From Candidatus Moraniibacteriota bacterium (GTDB lineage Bacteria; Patescibacteriota; Minisyncoccia; Moranbacterales; GCA-2747515), in the NCBI GenBank assembly GCA_029938745.1, contig JAOZUJ010000025.1:1-13212 (forward strand): a stretch of DNA of 13,212 nt, in the 5' to 3' direction. Positions 8,078 through 13,212 of this stretch are shown here, piece by piece. Every line of letters starts with the position of its first letter. Position 1 is the stretch's first letter. Made by a program: the position numbers and the translations under genes. A model generated the notes under the pieces. That model worked only from the letters and a program-made list of their open reading frames with translations, made no database searches and was not told the origin of the DNA.

Positions 8078-8176
8078 ATAACAAAGTATATGATGAGGGG
8101 TAACGTTAGGGTAACGTTATTACGAACAAATATAGATAACAAAGTATATGATGAGGGGTAACGTTAGGGTAACGTT
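8061..8176 (+). repeat. Perfect 58-bp tandem duplication over the secY 3' end
   Basis: Copy 1 is 8061-8118 and copy 2 is 8119-8176, identical base for base. Each holds the last secY codons (DYEQI plus stop) and the GGGTAACGTTAGGGTAACGTT stretch of the terminator in its first 18-20 nt of hairpin. Only copy 2 is followed by ACCC and the T run, so copy 1 has an incomplete terminator. The boundary shows only one base of microhomology. Confidence 0.95.
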
Positions 8177-8185
8177 ACCCTTTTT
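8156..8185 (+). terminator. Rho-independent terminator of secY
   Basis: GGGTAACGTT (8156-8165) pairs perfectly with AACGTTACCC (8171-8180) around a 5-nt loop (AGGGT), followed at once by TTTTT (8181-8185). A partial copy without the last pairs and T run lies 58 nt upstream. Confidence 0.9.
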
Positions 8186-8188
8186 GAT

Positions 8189-8216
8189 TTGTTATATATA
8201 ATGTTTTTGATATAAT
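8189..8216 (+). promoter_or_regulatory. Extended -10 promoter for the acylphosphatase operon
   Basis: TTGTTA (8189-8194), a 16-nt spacer and TGATATAAT, that is an extended -10 with TATAAT at 8211-8216. Transcription should start at about 8223, right at ATG 8224, so the message is probably leaderless. The -35 box begins three bases after the secY terminator's T run. Confidence 0.65.
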
Positions 8217-8223
8217 AGACAGT

Positions 8224-8529
8224 ATGAACAAACATATTACAATACAAGTAAATGGTCGCGTGCAGGGTGTGTGGTTTCGTCAATCTGTTAAGCGTATGGC
8301 AGAGAGTTTGAATTTAGTCGGCTATGCAAAAAATAATGATGATGGAACTGTGACAATTGAGGCATGTTCCGCCGACACTAAAAGTTATGGTGAGACAGGG
8401 GACAGTGAGAAAGATCTGATGAAATTAGCACAGTGGTGTAATGATGGGTCTGAAATGTCACTTGTAGATAATGTTGAATATGTCATTGATGATGCAAGGT
8501 GTAATTATAAAGATTTTAAAATTTTATAA
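8224..8529 (+). CDS. acyP: Acylphosphatase
   Basis: A small cytosolic enzyme that hydrolyses the carboxyl-phosphate bond of acyl phosphates such as acetyl phosphate and 1,3-bisphosphoglycerate. 101 residues. The signature GRVQGVWFR is at 11-19, with Arg19 as the phosphate-binding catalytic residue, and LVGYAKNNDDGTVTIEA at 31-47 carries the catalytic Asn37. The C-terminal half fits the ferredoxin-like fold (DLMKLAQWCNDG, then VDNVEYVIDD and a final YKDFKIL). Family members are usually about 90 residues; the extra length lies in the loop CSADTKSYGETGDSEKD (48-64). The gene is the first of a two-gene unit: the hydrolase start follows the stop by 4 nt. Confidence 0.93.
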   Translation: MNKHITIQVNGRVQGVWFRQSVKRMAESLNLVGYAKNNDDGTVTIEACSADTKSYGETGDSEKDLMKLAQWCNDGSEMSLVDNVEYVIDDARCNYKDFKIL

Positions 8530-8533
8530 AGAT

Positions 8534-9127
8534 ATGGATAAGAAACAAATAATTGTAATTCATGGAGGTGAGGCATGGGATACATATGAGGAGTATATTG
8601 AGTATCTAGAAAATTATGATTTTACAAGAGAAAAATTTGATAAAATGACATCATTGGGATGGAAGGATAATTTACAAAAAGATCTTGGCAGTGATTTTCA
8701 AGTTGTGAAACCAAAAATGCCATGCGGGCGAAATGCAAAATATCATGAATGGGAAATTTGGTTTAAAAAATTATTTCCATATGTAAATGATAATGTTGTC
8801 CTTGTTGGGCATTCATTAGGGGCAAATTTTTTAGCAAAATATTTATCTGAAAACACATTGCCAGTTTCTATTGATCAGTTGCATTTAATTGCTGGATGCT
8901 ATGGCTGGAGTGGAGGCTTTCAATTGCCGAGCTCACTAGAAAATATCACTGAACAATGTAATCAGATTTATATTTATCATTCAACAGATGATTTTGTTGT
9001 TGATTTTGCTGATGCTAAGAAATATAAAAAAGTATTACCGAGTGCAAGACTTGTTCAATTTGAAGATCGAAATCATTTTTTACAAGAAGAATTTCCAGAA
9101 ATAATTGAAAATATCAAGAAGAGTTAA
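8534..9127 (+). CDS. Small alpha/beta serine hydrolase (RBBP9/YdeN-like)
   Basis: 197 residues. Seen: an opening beta strand and oxyanion-region motif IIVIHGG (6-12), the nucleophile elbow GHSLG (92-96, Ser94), HSTDDFVV (149-156) with the probable catalytic Asp153, and RNHFL (179-183) with His181, so the triad is complete. Size, the HGG motif and the order of these motifs fit the RBBP9/YdeN family of compact serine hydrolases, whose substrates are mostly unknown. ATG 8534 is chosen because it places the IIVIHGG strand at residue 6 and sits 4 nt after the acylphosphatase stop; an upstream in-frame ATG at 8471 would overlap that gene by about 60 nt and adds no recognisable sequence. Cytosolic, with no signal peptide. 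An operon with the acylphosphatase is likely, but a shared pathway is not evident. Confidence 0.85.
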   Translation: MDKKQIIVIHGGEAWDTYEEYIEYLENYDFTREKFDKMTSLGWKDNLQKDLGSDFQVVKPKMPCGRNAKYHEWEIWFKKLFPYVNDNVVLVGHSLGANFLAKYLSENTLPVSIDQLHLIAGCYGWSGGFQLPSSLENITEQCNQIYIYHSTDDFVVDFADAKKYKKVLPSARLVQFEDRNHFLQEEFPEIIENIKKS

Positions 9128-9135
9128 TTTGTTCT

Positions 9136-9183
9136 ATGAACATACCATTGAACATACCATGGTATGTTCAATGGTATGTTCAT
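9136..9183. repeat. Perfect 48-bp palindrome built from four copies of a 9-mer
   Basis: The two 24-nt arms match without mismatch and with no spacer (centre CCATGG at 9157-9162). Each arm holds two copies of GAACATACC (first arm, 9138-9146 and 9150-9158) or its complement GGTATGTTC (second arm, 9161-9169 and 9173-9181), spaced 12 nt apart. No T run follows, so a standard terminator is unlikely. It lies 8 nt after the hydrolase stop and upstream of the tmk promoter. It could be a cooperative operator, a cruciform site or an RNA hairpin. Confidence 0.9.
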
Positions 9184-9207
9184 CTACAAAATAGTTTTAT
9201 TATGTTT

Positions 9208-9235
9208 TTGTGTATTGAAATAAATATGCTATAAT
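9208..9235 (+). promoter_or_regulatory. Extended -10 promoter for the tmk operon
   Basis: TTGTGT (9208-9213), a 16-nt spacer and TGCTATAAT, an extended -10 with TATAAT at 9230-9235. The expected start near 9242 gives a leader of about 47 nt before tmk. Confidence 0.65.
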
Positions 9236-9249
9236 TTTTCATAGAGGGG

Positions 9250-9267
9250 GACGGCACAAGCGCCGTC
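9250..9267 (+). promoter_or_regulatory. GC-rich leader hairpin before tmk
   Basis: GACGGC (9250-9255) pairs with GCCGTC (9262-9267) around a 6-nt loop, followed by TTTATTT. It is the most GC-rich spot near here and lies inside the predicted 5' leader. It could be a weak attenuator or a stabilising 5' structure. Next comes a five-codon mini-ORF (MNKKI, 9275-9292) whose stop overlaps the tmk ATG as ATGA. Confidence 0.5.
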
Positions 9268-9288
9268 TTTATTTATGAATAAAAAAAT

Positions 9289-9972
9289 ATGAAGAAAGGA
9301 AAACTCATTGTTATAGATGGTTCTGATGGCTCAGGGAAGGCAACACAAACAAGGTTATTAGTAAGGGAATTGAAAAAACAAGGACAAAAAGTACGCACAA
9401 TGGACTTCCCGCAGTATGAGAACAATTTTTTTGGAGAGTTCATTGGTGAATGCCTTACTGGGGAGTATGGAGATTTTCTCACATTAGATCCACATATTAC
9501 ATCAGTGCTCTATGCAGCCGACAGATTTGAGTCATCAGAGAAATTAAAGAAATGGTTGGATGATGACTACACTGTTATATTAGATCGATATGTTAGCGCA
9601 AACCAAATTCATCAAGGGGGAAAGATATTTGACTCAAAAAAGCGTAAAAAATTTCTTCAATGGCTTGATGAAATGGAATATGGTATATTTAAATTGCCAC
9701 GACCAAATAAGGTGGTATATCTTGATGTGCCGATTTCAACATCAATCGGATTACTGAAAAAAGCACAGCAAAAAAAACAATATCAAAAAGATGGCAAAAA
9801 AGATCTCGTAGAGCAGAGTAGAGATTATTTGGAGAATGCTCGCAGAAGTGCCTTGTGGCTATCTCGAGAAAATAAAAATTGGGTACGTATTGAGTGTGTT
9901 AAAAATGAACAATTACGTTCTATTGAGGATATACATAGTGAAATTATTAATATAATTAATTATAAAAAATAA
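9289..9972 (+). CDS. tmk: Thymidylate kinase (dTMP kinase)
   Basis: Phosphorylates dTMP to dTDP with ATP in the cytosol, a step required for dTTP. 227 residues, normal length being about 205-230. The Walker A loop GSDGSGKAT is at 11-19 with Lys17; TMDFPQYENNFFGEFI (37-52) fits the dTMP-binding region; DPHITSVLYAADRFE (67-81) carries the conserved Arg79; and the DRY motif (99-101) is followed by VSANQIHQGGK. A lysine-rich stretch (about 156-172) sits where the LID is expected. ATG 9289 gives the usual MKKGKLIVIDG opening. It is the first gene of an operon with the ThyX-like gene, which begins 2 nt after its stop, so enzymes for making and then phosphorylating dTMP may be co-expressed. Confidence 0.95.
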   Translation: MKKGKLIVIDGSDGSGKATQTRLLVRELKKQGQKVRTMDFPQYENNFFGEFIGECLTGEYGDFLTLDPHITSVLYAADRFESSEKLKKWLDDDYTVILDRYVSANQIHQGGKIFDSKKRKKFLQWLDEMEYGIFKLPRPNKVVYLDVPISTSIGLLKKAQQKKQYQKDGKKDLVEQSRDYLENARRSALWLSRENKNWVRIECVKNEQLRSIEDIHSEIINIINYKK

Positions 9973-9974
9973 TT

Positions 9975-11342
9975 ATGTCGAAAAATACCACAGCACATGT
10001 TATTGAAGACCTTAAGCAAGATGGAGGATTTGTACTTGTGTTGAATAATGAAGCAAAAATTGATGCACAAGCTGAAGCAATGCTTCAAGCGTTGCATTCA
10101 CGCTCAACTGGCGGTATCCATCATCATTTAAAAATATTAAAAGAAAAAGGAGCAGAAAATTTTATGGAGCAATTTTATGTTGGCTATGGACATAAATCGA
10201 TTGGAGATTGTGGAAGTGCGACAGTTTTTGTGGAGGGAGTTTCTATGCTTGCTGCAAAGGCAATCCAAGACTGGAGATTGTATTCAGGTCAAGAAGCGTC
10301 AACACGATATATTGATTTTTCTGAACAAATATTTTTAAATCCAAACAAAACGAAAAAAGGTGAAAAAATCTTGGAGAATTGGCGAGAATTTTACTTGAAG
10401 GCACAAAAACCATTACAAAAATATTTAAAAGAAAAGCATCCACGACAAAAAAATGAAAAAGAAACAATCTATGAAAAAGCAATTATAGCGCGAGCTTTTG
10501 ATATTACTAGAGCTTGGTTGCCAGCAGGTGCAACGACCAATGTGGCTTGGCGCATGAACTTTCGTCAGTTTGCAGATGAATTGATGCTTCTACGTCATCA
10601 TCCTCTTGCGGAAGTGCGTGACATTGCTGAACAAACAGAAAAAGCACTTGAGCAAATATATGCAAGTTCATTTGGACATGAACGTTTTCCAAAGACGGAA
10701 AAATATAATGAGTTTTTGATGCAAAAAAAATATTATCTTGAATCTACGAAAAATGTTTCTCGCAAAAATGATTTTGCAATGTTATTTAATAAAGTGGATA
10801 AAGATTTGTTGAAAACATACAAGACTGTTTTAAAACAACGACCAATGAAAACAGAGTTGCCAAATGCTATTGCTGAGTGTGGTGTTGTGGGATATGAATT
10901 TTTATTGGACTTTGGTTCATTTCGGGATTTACAAAGACATCGAGCAGTGGCTCAGCGGATGCCGTTATTAAGCTTGAAGTTTGGATTTAATGAATGGTAT
11001 TTAACAGAGATGCCAAAGGATTTGCAAAAAGAGGCGCGACATTTTTTACAAAGGCAAATAAAATTAATTAAAGGGCTGAAAGTTGATAAATTTGAAAGAC
11101 AATACTATATTCCAATGGGATATCAAGTACCTTGTCGAATAATTGGTGATTTAAAGGCGCTAACTTATTTGGTAGAATTACGCTCTACGCGATTTGTACA
11201 TCCAACTTTGGTGCGACAAATGTTGAAAATGATAAAGAGTTTGAAAAAAATATTTACTAAGGATGGATTGGTTTTGCATATTGATGAAACTCCAGGAAAA
11301 TTTGATGTAGGAAGAGGAGAACAAGATATTATAATAAAATAA
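9975..11342 (+). CDS. Two-domain (duplicated) ThyX-like protein
   Basis: 455 residues, about twice the length of ordinary FAD-dependent thymidylate synthase ThyX, and both halves resemble it by eye. N-half: GHKSIGDCGSATVFVEGVS (72-90) compares with the GHxSxxEHxxFTFxIEGVS stretch; DWRLYSGQEASTRY (99-112) keeps the spacing of RHRX7S but with D-W in place of R-H; LPAGATTNVAWRMNFRQFADEL (182-203) and HPLAEVRDIAE (209-219) match the C-terminal ThyX helix. C-half: RDLQRHR (317-323) keeps RHR, but Ser does not follow at the usual distance (AVAQRMPLLS); YYIPMGYQVP and GDLKALTYLVELRS (391-404) follow. Known ThyX converts dUMP to dTMP using FAD, NADPH and methylene-tetrahydrofolate. Whether this protein is active is unclear, because neither half has the full signature; dTMP synthesis is inferred mainly from its place next to tmk. 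No promoter is visible in the 2-nt gap. Confidence 0.75.
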   Translation: MSKNTTAHVIEDLKQDGGFVLVLNNEAKIDAQAEAMLQALHSRSTGGIHHHLKILKEKGAENFMEQFYVGYGHKSIGDCGSATVFVEGVSMLAAKAIQDWRLYSGQEASTRYIDFSEQIFLNPNKTKKGEKILENWREFYLKAQKPLQKYLKEKHPRQKNEKETIYEKAIIARAFDITRAWLPAGATTNVAWRMNFRQFADELMLLRHHPLAEVRDIAEQTEKALEQIYASSFGHERFPKTEKYNEFLMQKKYYLESTKNVSRKNDFAMLFNKVDKDLLKTYKTVLKQRPMKTELPNAIAECGVVGYEFLLDFGSFRDLQRHRAVAQRMPLLSLKFGFNEWYLTEMPKDLQKEARHFLQRQIKLIKGLKVDKFERQYYIPMGYQVPCRIIGDLKALTYLVELRSTRFVHPTLVRQMLKMIKSLKKIFTKDGLVLHIDETPGKFDVGRGEQDIIIK

Positions 11343-11344
11343 AA

Positions 11345-11380
11345 AATAAAAATGACCACATTAATGTGGTCATTTTTATT
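11345..11380. terminator. Bidirectional terminator between convergent genes
   Basis: A perfect 36-nt palindrome centred at 11362/11363 with the core TGACCACATT/AATGTGGTCA. It has an A run on the left and a T run on the right, so it presents a U-tailed hairpin in both directions: for the ThyX-like gene (plus) and the M23 peptidase gene (minus, stop at 11400). Confidence 0.88.
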
Positions 11381-11399
11381 AATCAAATATATTTTAATA

Positions 11400-12683
11400 T
11401 TATAAATACATCTCTGGATTGACTGTTGCTCCAGTTGGGATGTAGACACCGTCAACGCTAGATGACTCGACAACTGCAAAAGTTGAATCTGCAAAAACAC
11501 TGAAATGTAGGTGAGGTCCTGTTGAGAAGCCTGTGTTGCCCATTGTGCCAATTTTATCACCTTGCTTGAGTTTGTCACCGCGTGACACTTTCACAGAGCT
11601 CATGTGACCATAAAGCGTGATTAGACCATTGCCGTGATCAACTGCGACCCAGTTCCCATATCCATATCGTCCCATGTTGCCAGTTGCTTTCACTTTTCCT
11701 TTTGCTGGAGCAATGATACTTTGTGATCCCTGTGCAACAAAATCTACACCATTGTGCATACCACCTTTATAATGTGAAGAAAATGATGTTTTTCCGTAAC
11801 CTTGTGTTTTGATATACGGTTTTTTGACGGGGTAGTCAAAATCAGCCTCTGATTTACTAGGTAGGTCTGCAAGAGAAAATGTACCAATTTGGTTGGTTGC
11901 AAGACTACTGATTTCCTGTTGAATTGACAATTGTTCTTTGAGTACTTTTGATAATTTTGTTTGATATTTATCTTCTTCAACATTCACCTGACTCGCCAAG
12001 ACACGCTTATAGTTTTGAGAGCTTTCAAGGTGTTCACTTCGTTGTTCCAATTCATATTTTGCATCTTCAATGCGATTTGCTTTGTCTTGAAAATCATCAC
12101 GATCTTCTTTGAGCCTCTCTTGTTCTTCGTGGATGGTTTTTACATAGTCGCCAACTCTACCTGTCGCATGAGTAATGTTATCTTTGTGCGTTTGTTGATT
12201 GGTGTTTGTTAAGTCGAGTAGGGTAAAATGTTGTGTGCCTTCAGAATAATTTTGATATTTTTCACGAATAAATTGTTCCAGTACTTTTTTTTGTAGCGAA
12301 ATATGATTTTCTTTCTGTTGGATTTCTTTTTTTGCACGATCAATATCACTTTTTAGAGTATCAATTTCTTCTTCATTTGCTTCGATATCTTTTTCAATTT
12401 TGTAATTTTCGTTTTCTAATTTTTTAACTTGTGCATTGATGACATCTTGCTCTTTCTGTTTGAGGTTAATGATGTCACGATATTTTTGCTCTTTCTTCTC
12501 CAATTTTTCTAATTCATCATAGCGGTCTTCAATAGCTTCTTCTGCCTGTTCATCTTCTTTTACAGTATCTTCATCATCTGCTGCAAATGCAACATTAAAA
12601 CTATGTGACATTAGTAAGGACACACAAATAAGGCTAATCGTAATGACTAGGAATATATTTTGATATTTTTTTATACTCTTCAT
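11400..12683 (-). CDS. Secreted coiled-coil M23 peptidase (EnvC/LytM-like murein hydrolase or activator)
   Basis: 427 residues from ATG 12683. A classical signal peptide (KSIKK, a hydrophobic core, likely cut after AFA at about 34) precedes a long charged coiled coil (about 42-262) rich in Glu, Lys and Gln and then a C-terminal LytM/M23 domain (about 284-427). The zinc-site residues are present: HNGVD (His310, Asp314) and HLH (391-393), plus YGH (358-360). In the family, members with all ligands cut peptide crosslinks of peptidoglycan, while EnvC/NlpD types have lost ligands and only activate amidases; the intact site here favours a real endopeptidase. The coiled coil resembles that of EnvC, which links the domain to a membrane partner such as FtsEX; no such gene is visible here. 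Upstream in-frame ATGs at 12695 and 12689 overlap or abut the predicted -10 box, so the third is chosen. The stop is 20 nt from the shared terminator. Confidence 0.92.
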   Translation of the reverse strand: MKSIKKYQNIFLVITISLICVSLLMSHSFNVAFAADDEDTVKEDEQAEEAIEDRYDELEKLEKKEQKYRDIINLKQKEQDVINAQVKKLENENYKIEKDIEANEEEIDTLKSDIDRAKKEIQQKENHISLQKKVLEQFIREKYQNYSEGTQHFTLLDLTNTNQQTHKDNITHATGRVGDYVKTIHEEQERLKEDRDDFQDKANRIEDAKYELEQRSEHLESSQNYKRVLASQVNVEEDKYQTKLSKVLKEQLSIQQEISSLATNQIGTFSLADLPSKSEADFDYPVKKPYIKTQGYGKTSFSSHYKGGMHNGVDFVAQGSQSIIAPAKGKVKATGNMGRYGYGNWVAVDHGNGLITLYGHMSSVKVSRGDKLKQGDKIGTMGNTGFSTGPHLHFSVFADSTFAVVESSSVDGVYIPTGATVNPEMYL

Positions 12684-12693
12684 AAGCATATAC

Positions 12694-12702
12694 ATTGTAA
12701 CA
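12694..12702 (-). promoter_or_regulatory. Extended -10 box for the M23 peptidase gene
   Basis: On the minus strand this reads TGTTACAAT, an extended -10 ending 10 nt before ATG 12683. The -35 region (about 12717-12722, TGGAAC) is weak. The box overlaps the first in-frame ATG (12695), which argues against that start. Confidence 0.45.
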
Positions 12703-12731
12703 GAAAAAAAACGATTGTTCCAGTGTGAGAT

Positions 12732-12759
12732 TTGACAAATTATTTATTCTTTGTAAAAT
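12732..12759 (+). promoter_or_regulatory. Strong sigma-70-type promoter reading rightward
   Basis: A consensus TTGACA (12732-12737), a 16-nt spacer and TAAAAT (12754-12759); the start is expected near 12766. It diverges from the M23 gene and would drive the structured leader and the 57-codon ORF. A second possible extended -10 (TGATAAAAT, 12880-12888) lies farther down. Confidence 0.6.
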
Positions 12760-12780
12760 AGATAGTGTTGTTAATAATAA

Positions 12781-12923
12781 TGCATTTTATGCAAAAACAA
12801 GTAATAAACAGTTGGTATTTTTTGTTTTTATTTATTGGTCGAAGAGACCAGTTTGTTTTTGCTTGTAACATGATGTAAATGATAAAATATTGTTAGCAAA
12901 GAGAAGCTGGTCTCATCGGGAGA
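12781..12923 (+). promoter_or_regulatory. Structured leader or small RNA with competing stems
   Basis: Visible pairings are GCAAAAACAA (12791-12800) with TTGTTTTTGC (12853-12862); inside it TGGTC (12836-12840) with GACCA (12846-12850); and, exclusive with these, GAGACCAG (12844-12851) with CTGGTCTC (12907-12914). TCTC (12911-12914) can instead close a small hairpin with GAGA (12920-12923). A short TGCAT/ATGCA hairpin (12781-12793) overlaps the first stem. This suggests switching between two folds, as in a cis-regulatory leader; it matches no riboswitch class I recognise. In A/T-rich DNA some of the pairing could be chance. Confidence 0.35.
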
Positions 12924-12974
12924 TACAGTTTTTTGTTTATAGTATGGTTTACTGCAAAGCGGGGAGCGAATACA

Positions 12975-13148
12975 ATGTCTAAAAGTGATTCAACAATAAG
13001 AGAAGTGGATACATCAGAGGATGTGCAAGGCACAAAAGAGGTTGACGTTGTACCAAAACCAGCAAGAACATCTTGTGAGGTCATTGCAAAACAATTTGGG
13101 AAAACAATTGTTGAGCCAGAAAAGAACAAGCGTTCAGCTGGGTGGTAA
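12975..13148 (+). CDS. Hypothetical 57-residue charged protein
   Basis: A short ORF opening with MSKSDSTIREVDTSEDVQG and ending in KNKRSAGW. It is hydrophilic and rich in Lys, Glu, Asp, Ser and Thr, with no membrane segment or signal peptide, one Cys (in RTSCEVIAKQFGKT) and likely low structure at its start. A purine-rich GGGGAG (12961-12966) lies 8 nt before the ATG, one of the few Shine-Dalgarno-like sites in this window, and supports this start over an in-frame TTG at 12933. It lies behind a strong promoter and a long structured leader and before a hairpin. I do not recognise the family. The promoter, ribosome-binding site and hairpin make it a plausible real gene, but a structured RNA with a fortuitous ORF is the alternative. 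Confidence 0.5.
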   Translation: MSKSDSTIREVDTSEDVQGTKEVDVVPKPARTSCEVIAKQFGKTIVEPEKNKRSAGW

Positions 13149-13170
13149 AACACAGGTTATTAAACAAAAA

Positions 13171-13203
13171 CATCATGCAGACATAACAATTGTCTGCATG
13201 ATG
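13171..13203. terminator. 13-bp perfect hairpin at the right edge
   Basis: CATCATGCAGACA (13171-13183) pairs perfectly with TGTCTGCATGATG (13191-13203) around a 7-nt loop. On the minus strand it is followed by TTTTTGTTT, a good U tail for a gene entering from the right; on the plus strand only ACATATTTC follows. It probably ends a minus-strand gene outside the window and may also end the 57-codon ORF transcript. Confidence 0.7.
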
Positions 13204-13212
13204 ACATATTTC

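Noticed and set aside
8061..8176. Attachment-site duplication marking an integrated element at secY
   Set aside because: The copies are directly adjacent with nothing between them, so no element is flanked.
9136..9183. Ordinary rho-independent terminator
   Set aside because: No U tract follows on either strand and the stem has no loop; recorded instead as a palindrome of unknown role.
11165..11578. Minus-strand ORF of 137 codons spanning the terminator between the ThyX-like and M23 genes
   Set aside because: It overlaps two real genes and crosses a strong bidirectional terminator; no coding features.
12893..13153. Minus-strand ORF of 86 codons opposite the 57-codon ORF
   Set aside because: It lacks a visible ribosome-binding site or promoter, while the plus-strand ORF has both; neither can be fully proven from sequence alone.

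Overview
The window is AT-rich, uses the standard bacterial code (TGA never appears inside the genes I accept) and carries no rRNA, tRNA, insertion sequence or CRISPR array that I can see. Several traits point to a small-genome bacterium of the Candidate Phyla Radiation (Patescibacteria, Parcubacteria-like): weak or absent Shine-Dalgarno sequences, compact spacing, a giant S74-type surface protein ending in a beta domain of the SRIFVTP type I associate with this group, and genes for membrane proteins of unknown role. The assignment is an inference from gene style, not from a marker gene.

Left part (1-5490): the 3' portion of a very large secreted or surface protein. It combines a phage-tail-like domain, VGIG-type shaft repeats, seven exact 58-residue beta-propeller (delta-60/DUF5122-like) repeats, a Gly/Ser linker, an S74 intramolecular chaperone with an intact Ser-Lys dyad, a coiled coil and a C-terminal beta domain. 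It is followed 26 nt later by a membrane protein with two carboxypeptidase-regulatory-like beta domains.

Middle part (5491-9127): an ACR3/BASS-type permease that lacks the arsenite-binding cysteine; secY with its own promoter and terminator, away from the ribosomal-protein operon; then a two-gene unit of acylphosphatase and a small alpha/beta serine hydrolase. A perfect 58-bp tandem duplication covers the secY 3' end, and a perfect 48-bp palindrome follows the hydrolase.

Right part (9128-13212): tmk and a duplicated, fused ThyX-like protein form an operon that plausibly links dTMP synthesis to dTMP phosphorylation. It meets a minus-strand secreted coiled-coil/M23 peptidoglycan hydrolase gene (EnvC-like) at a shared bidirectional terminator. 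Divergent from the hydrolase gene, a strong promoter reads rightward through a roughly 200-nt structured leader into a 57-codon charged orphan ORF, and a final hairpin sits at the right edge.

A recurring feature is that the best -10 box often lies only 6-10 nt before the chosen ATG, which suggests leaderless or nearly leaderless transcripts. The most interesting items are the ThyX-like fusion with its signature motif split between halves, the multi-domain S74 protein, the 48-bp palindrome and the structured leader before the orphan ORF.
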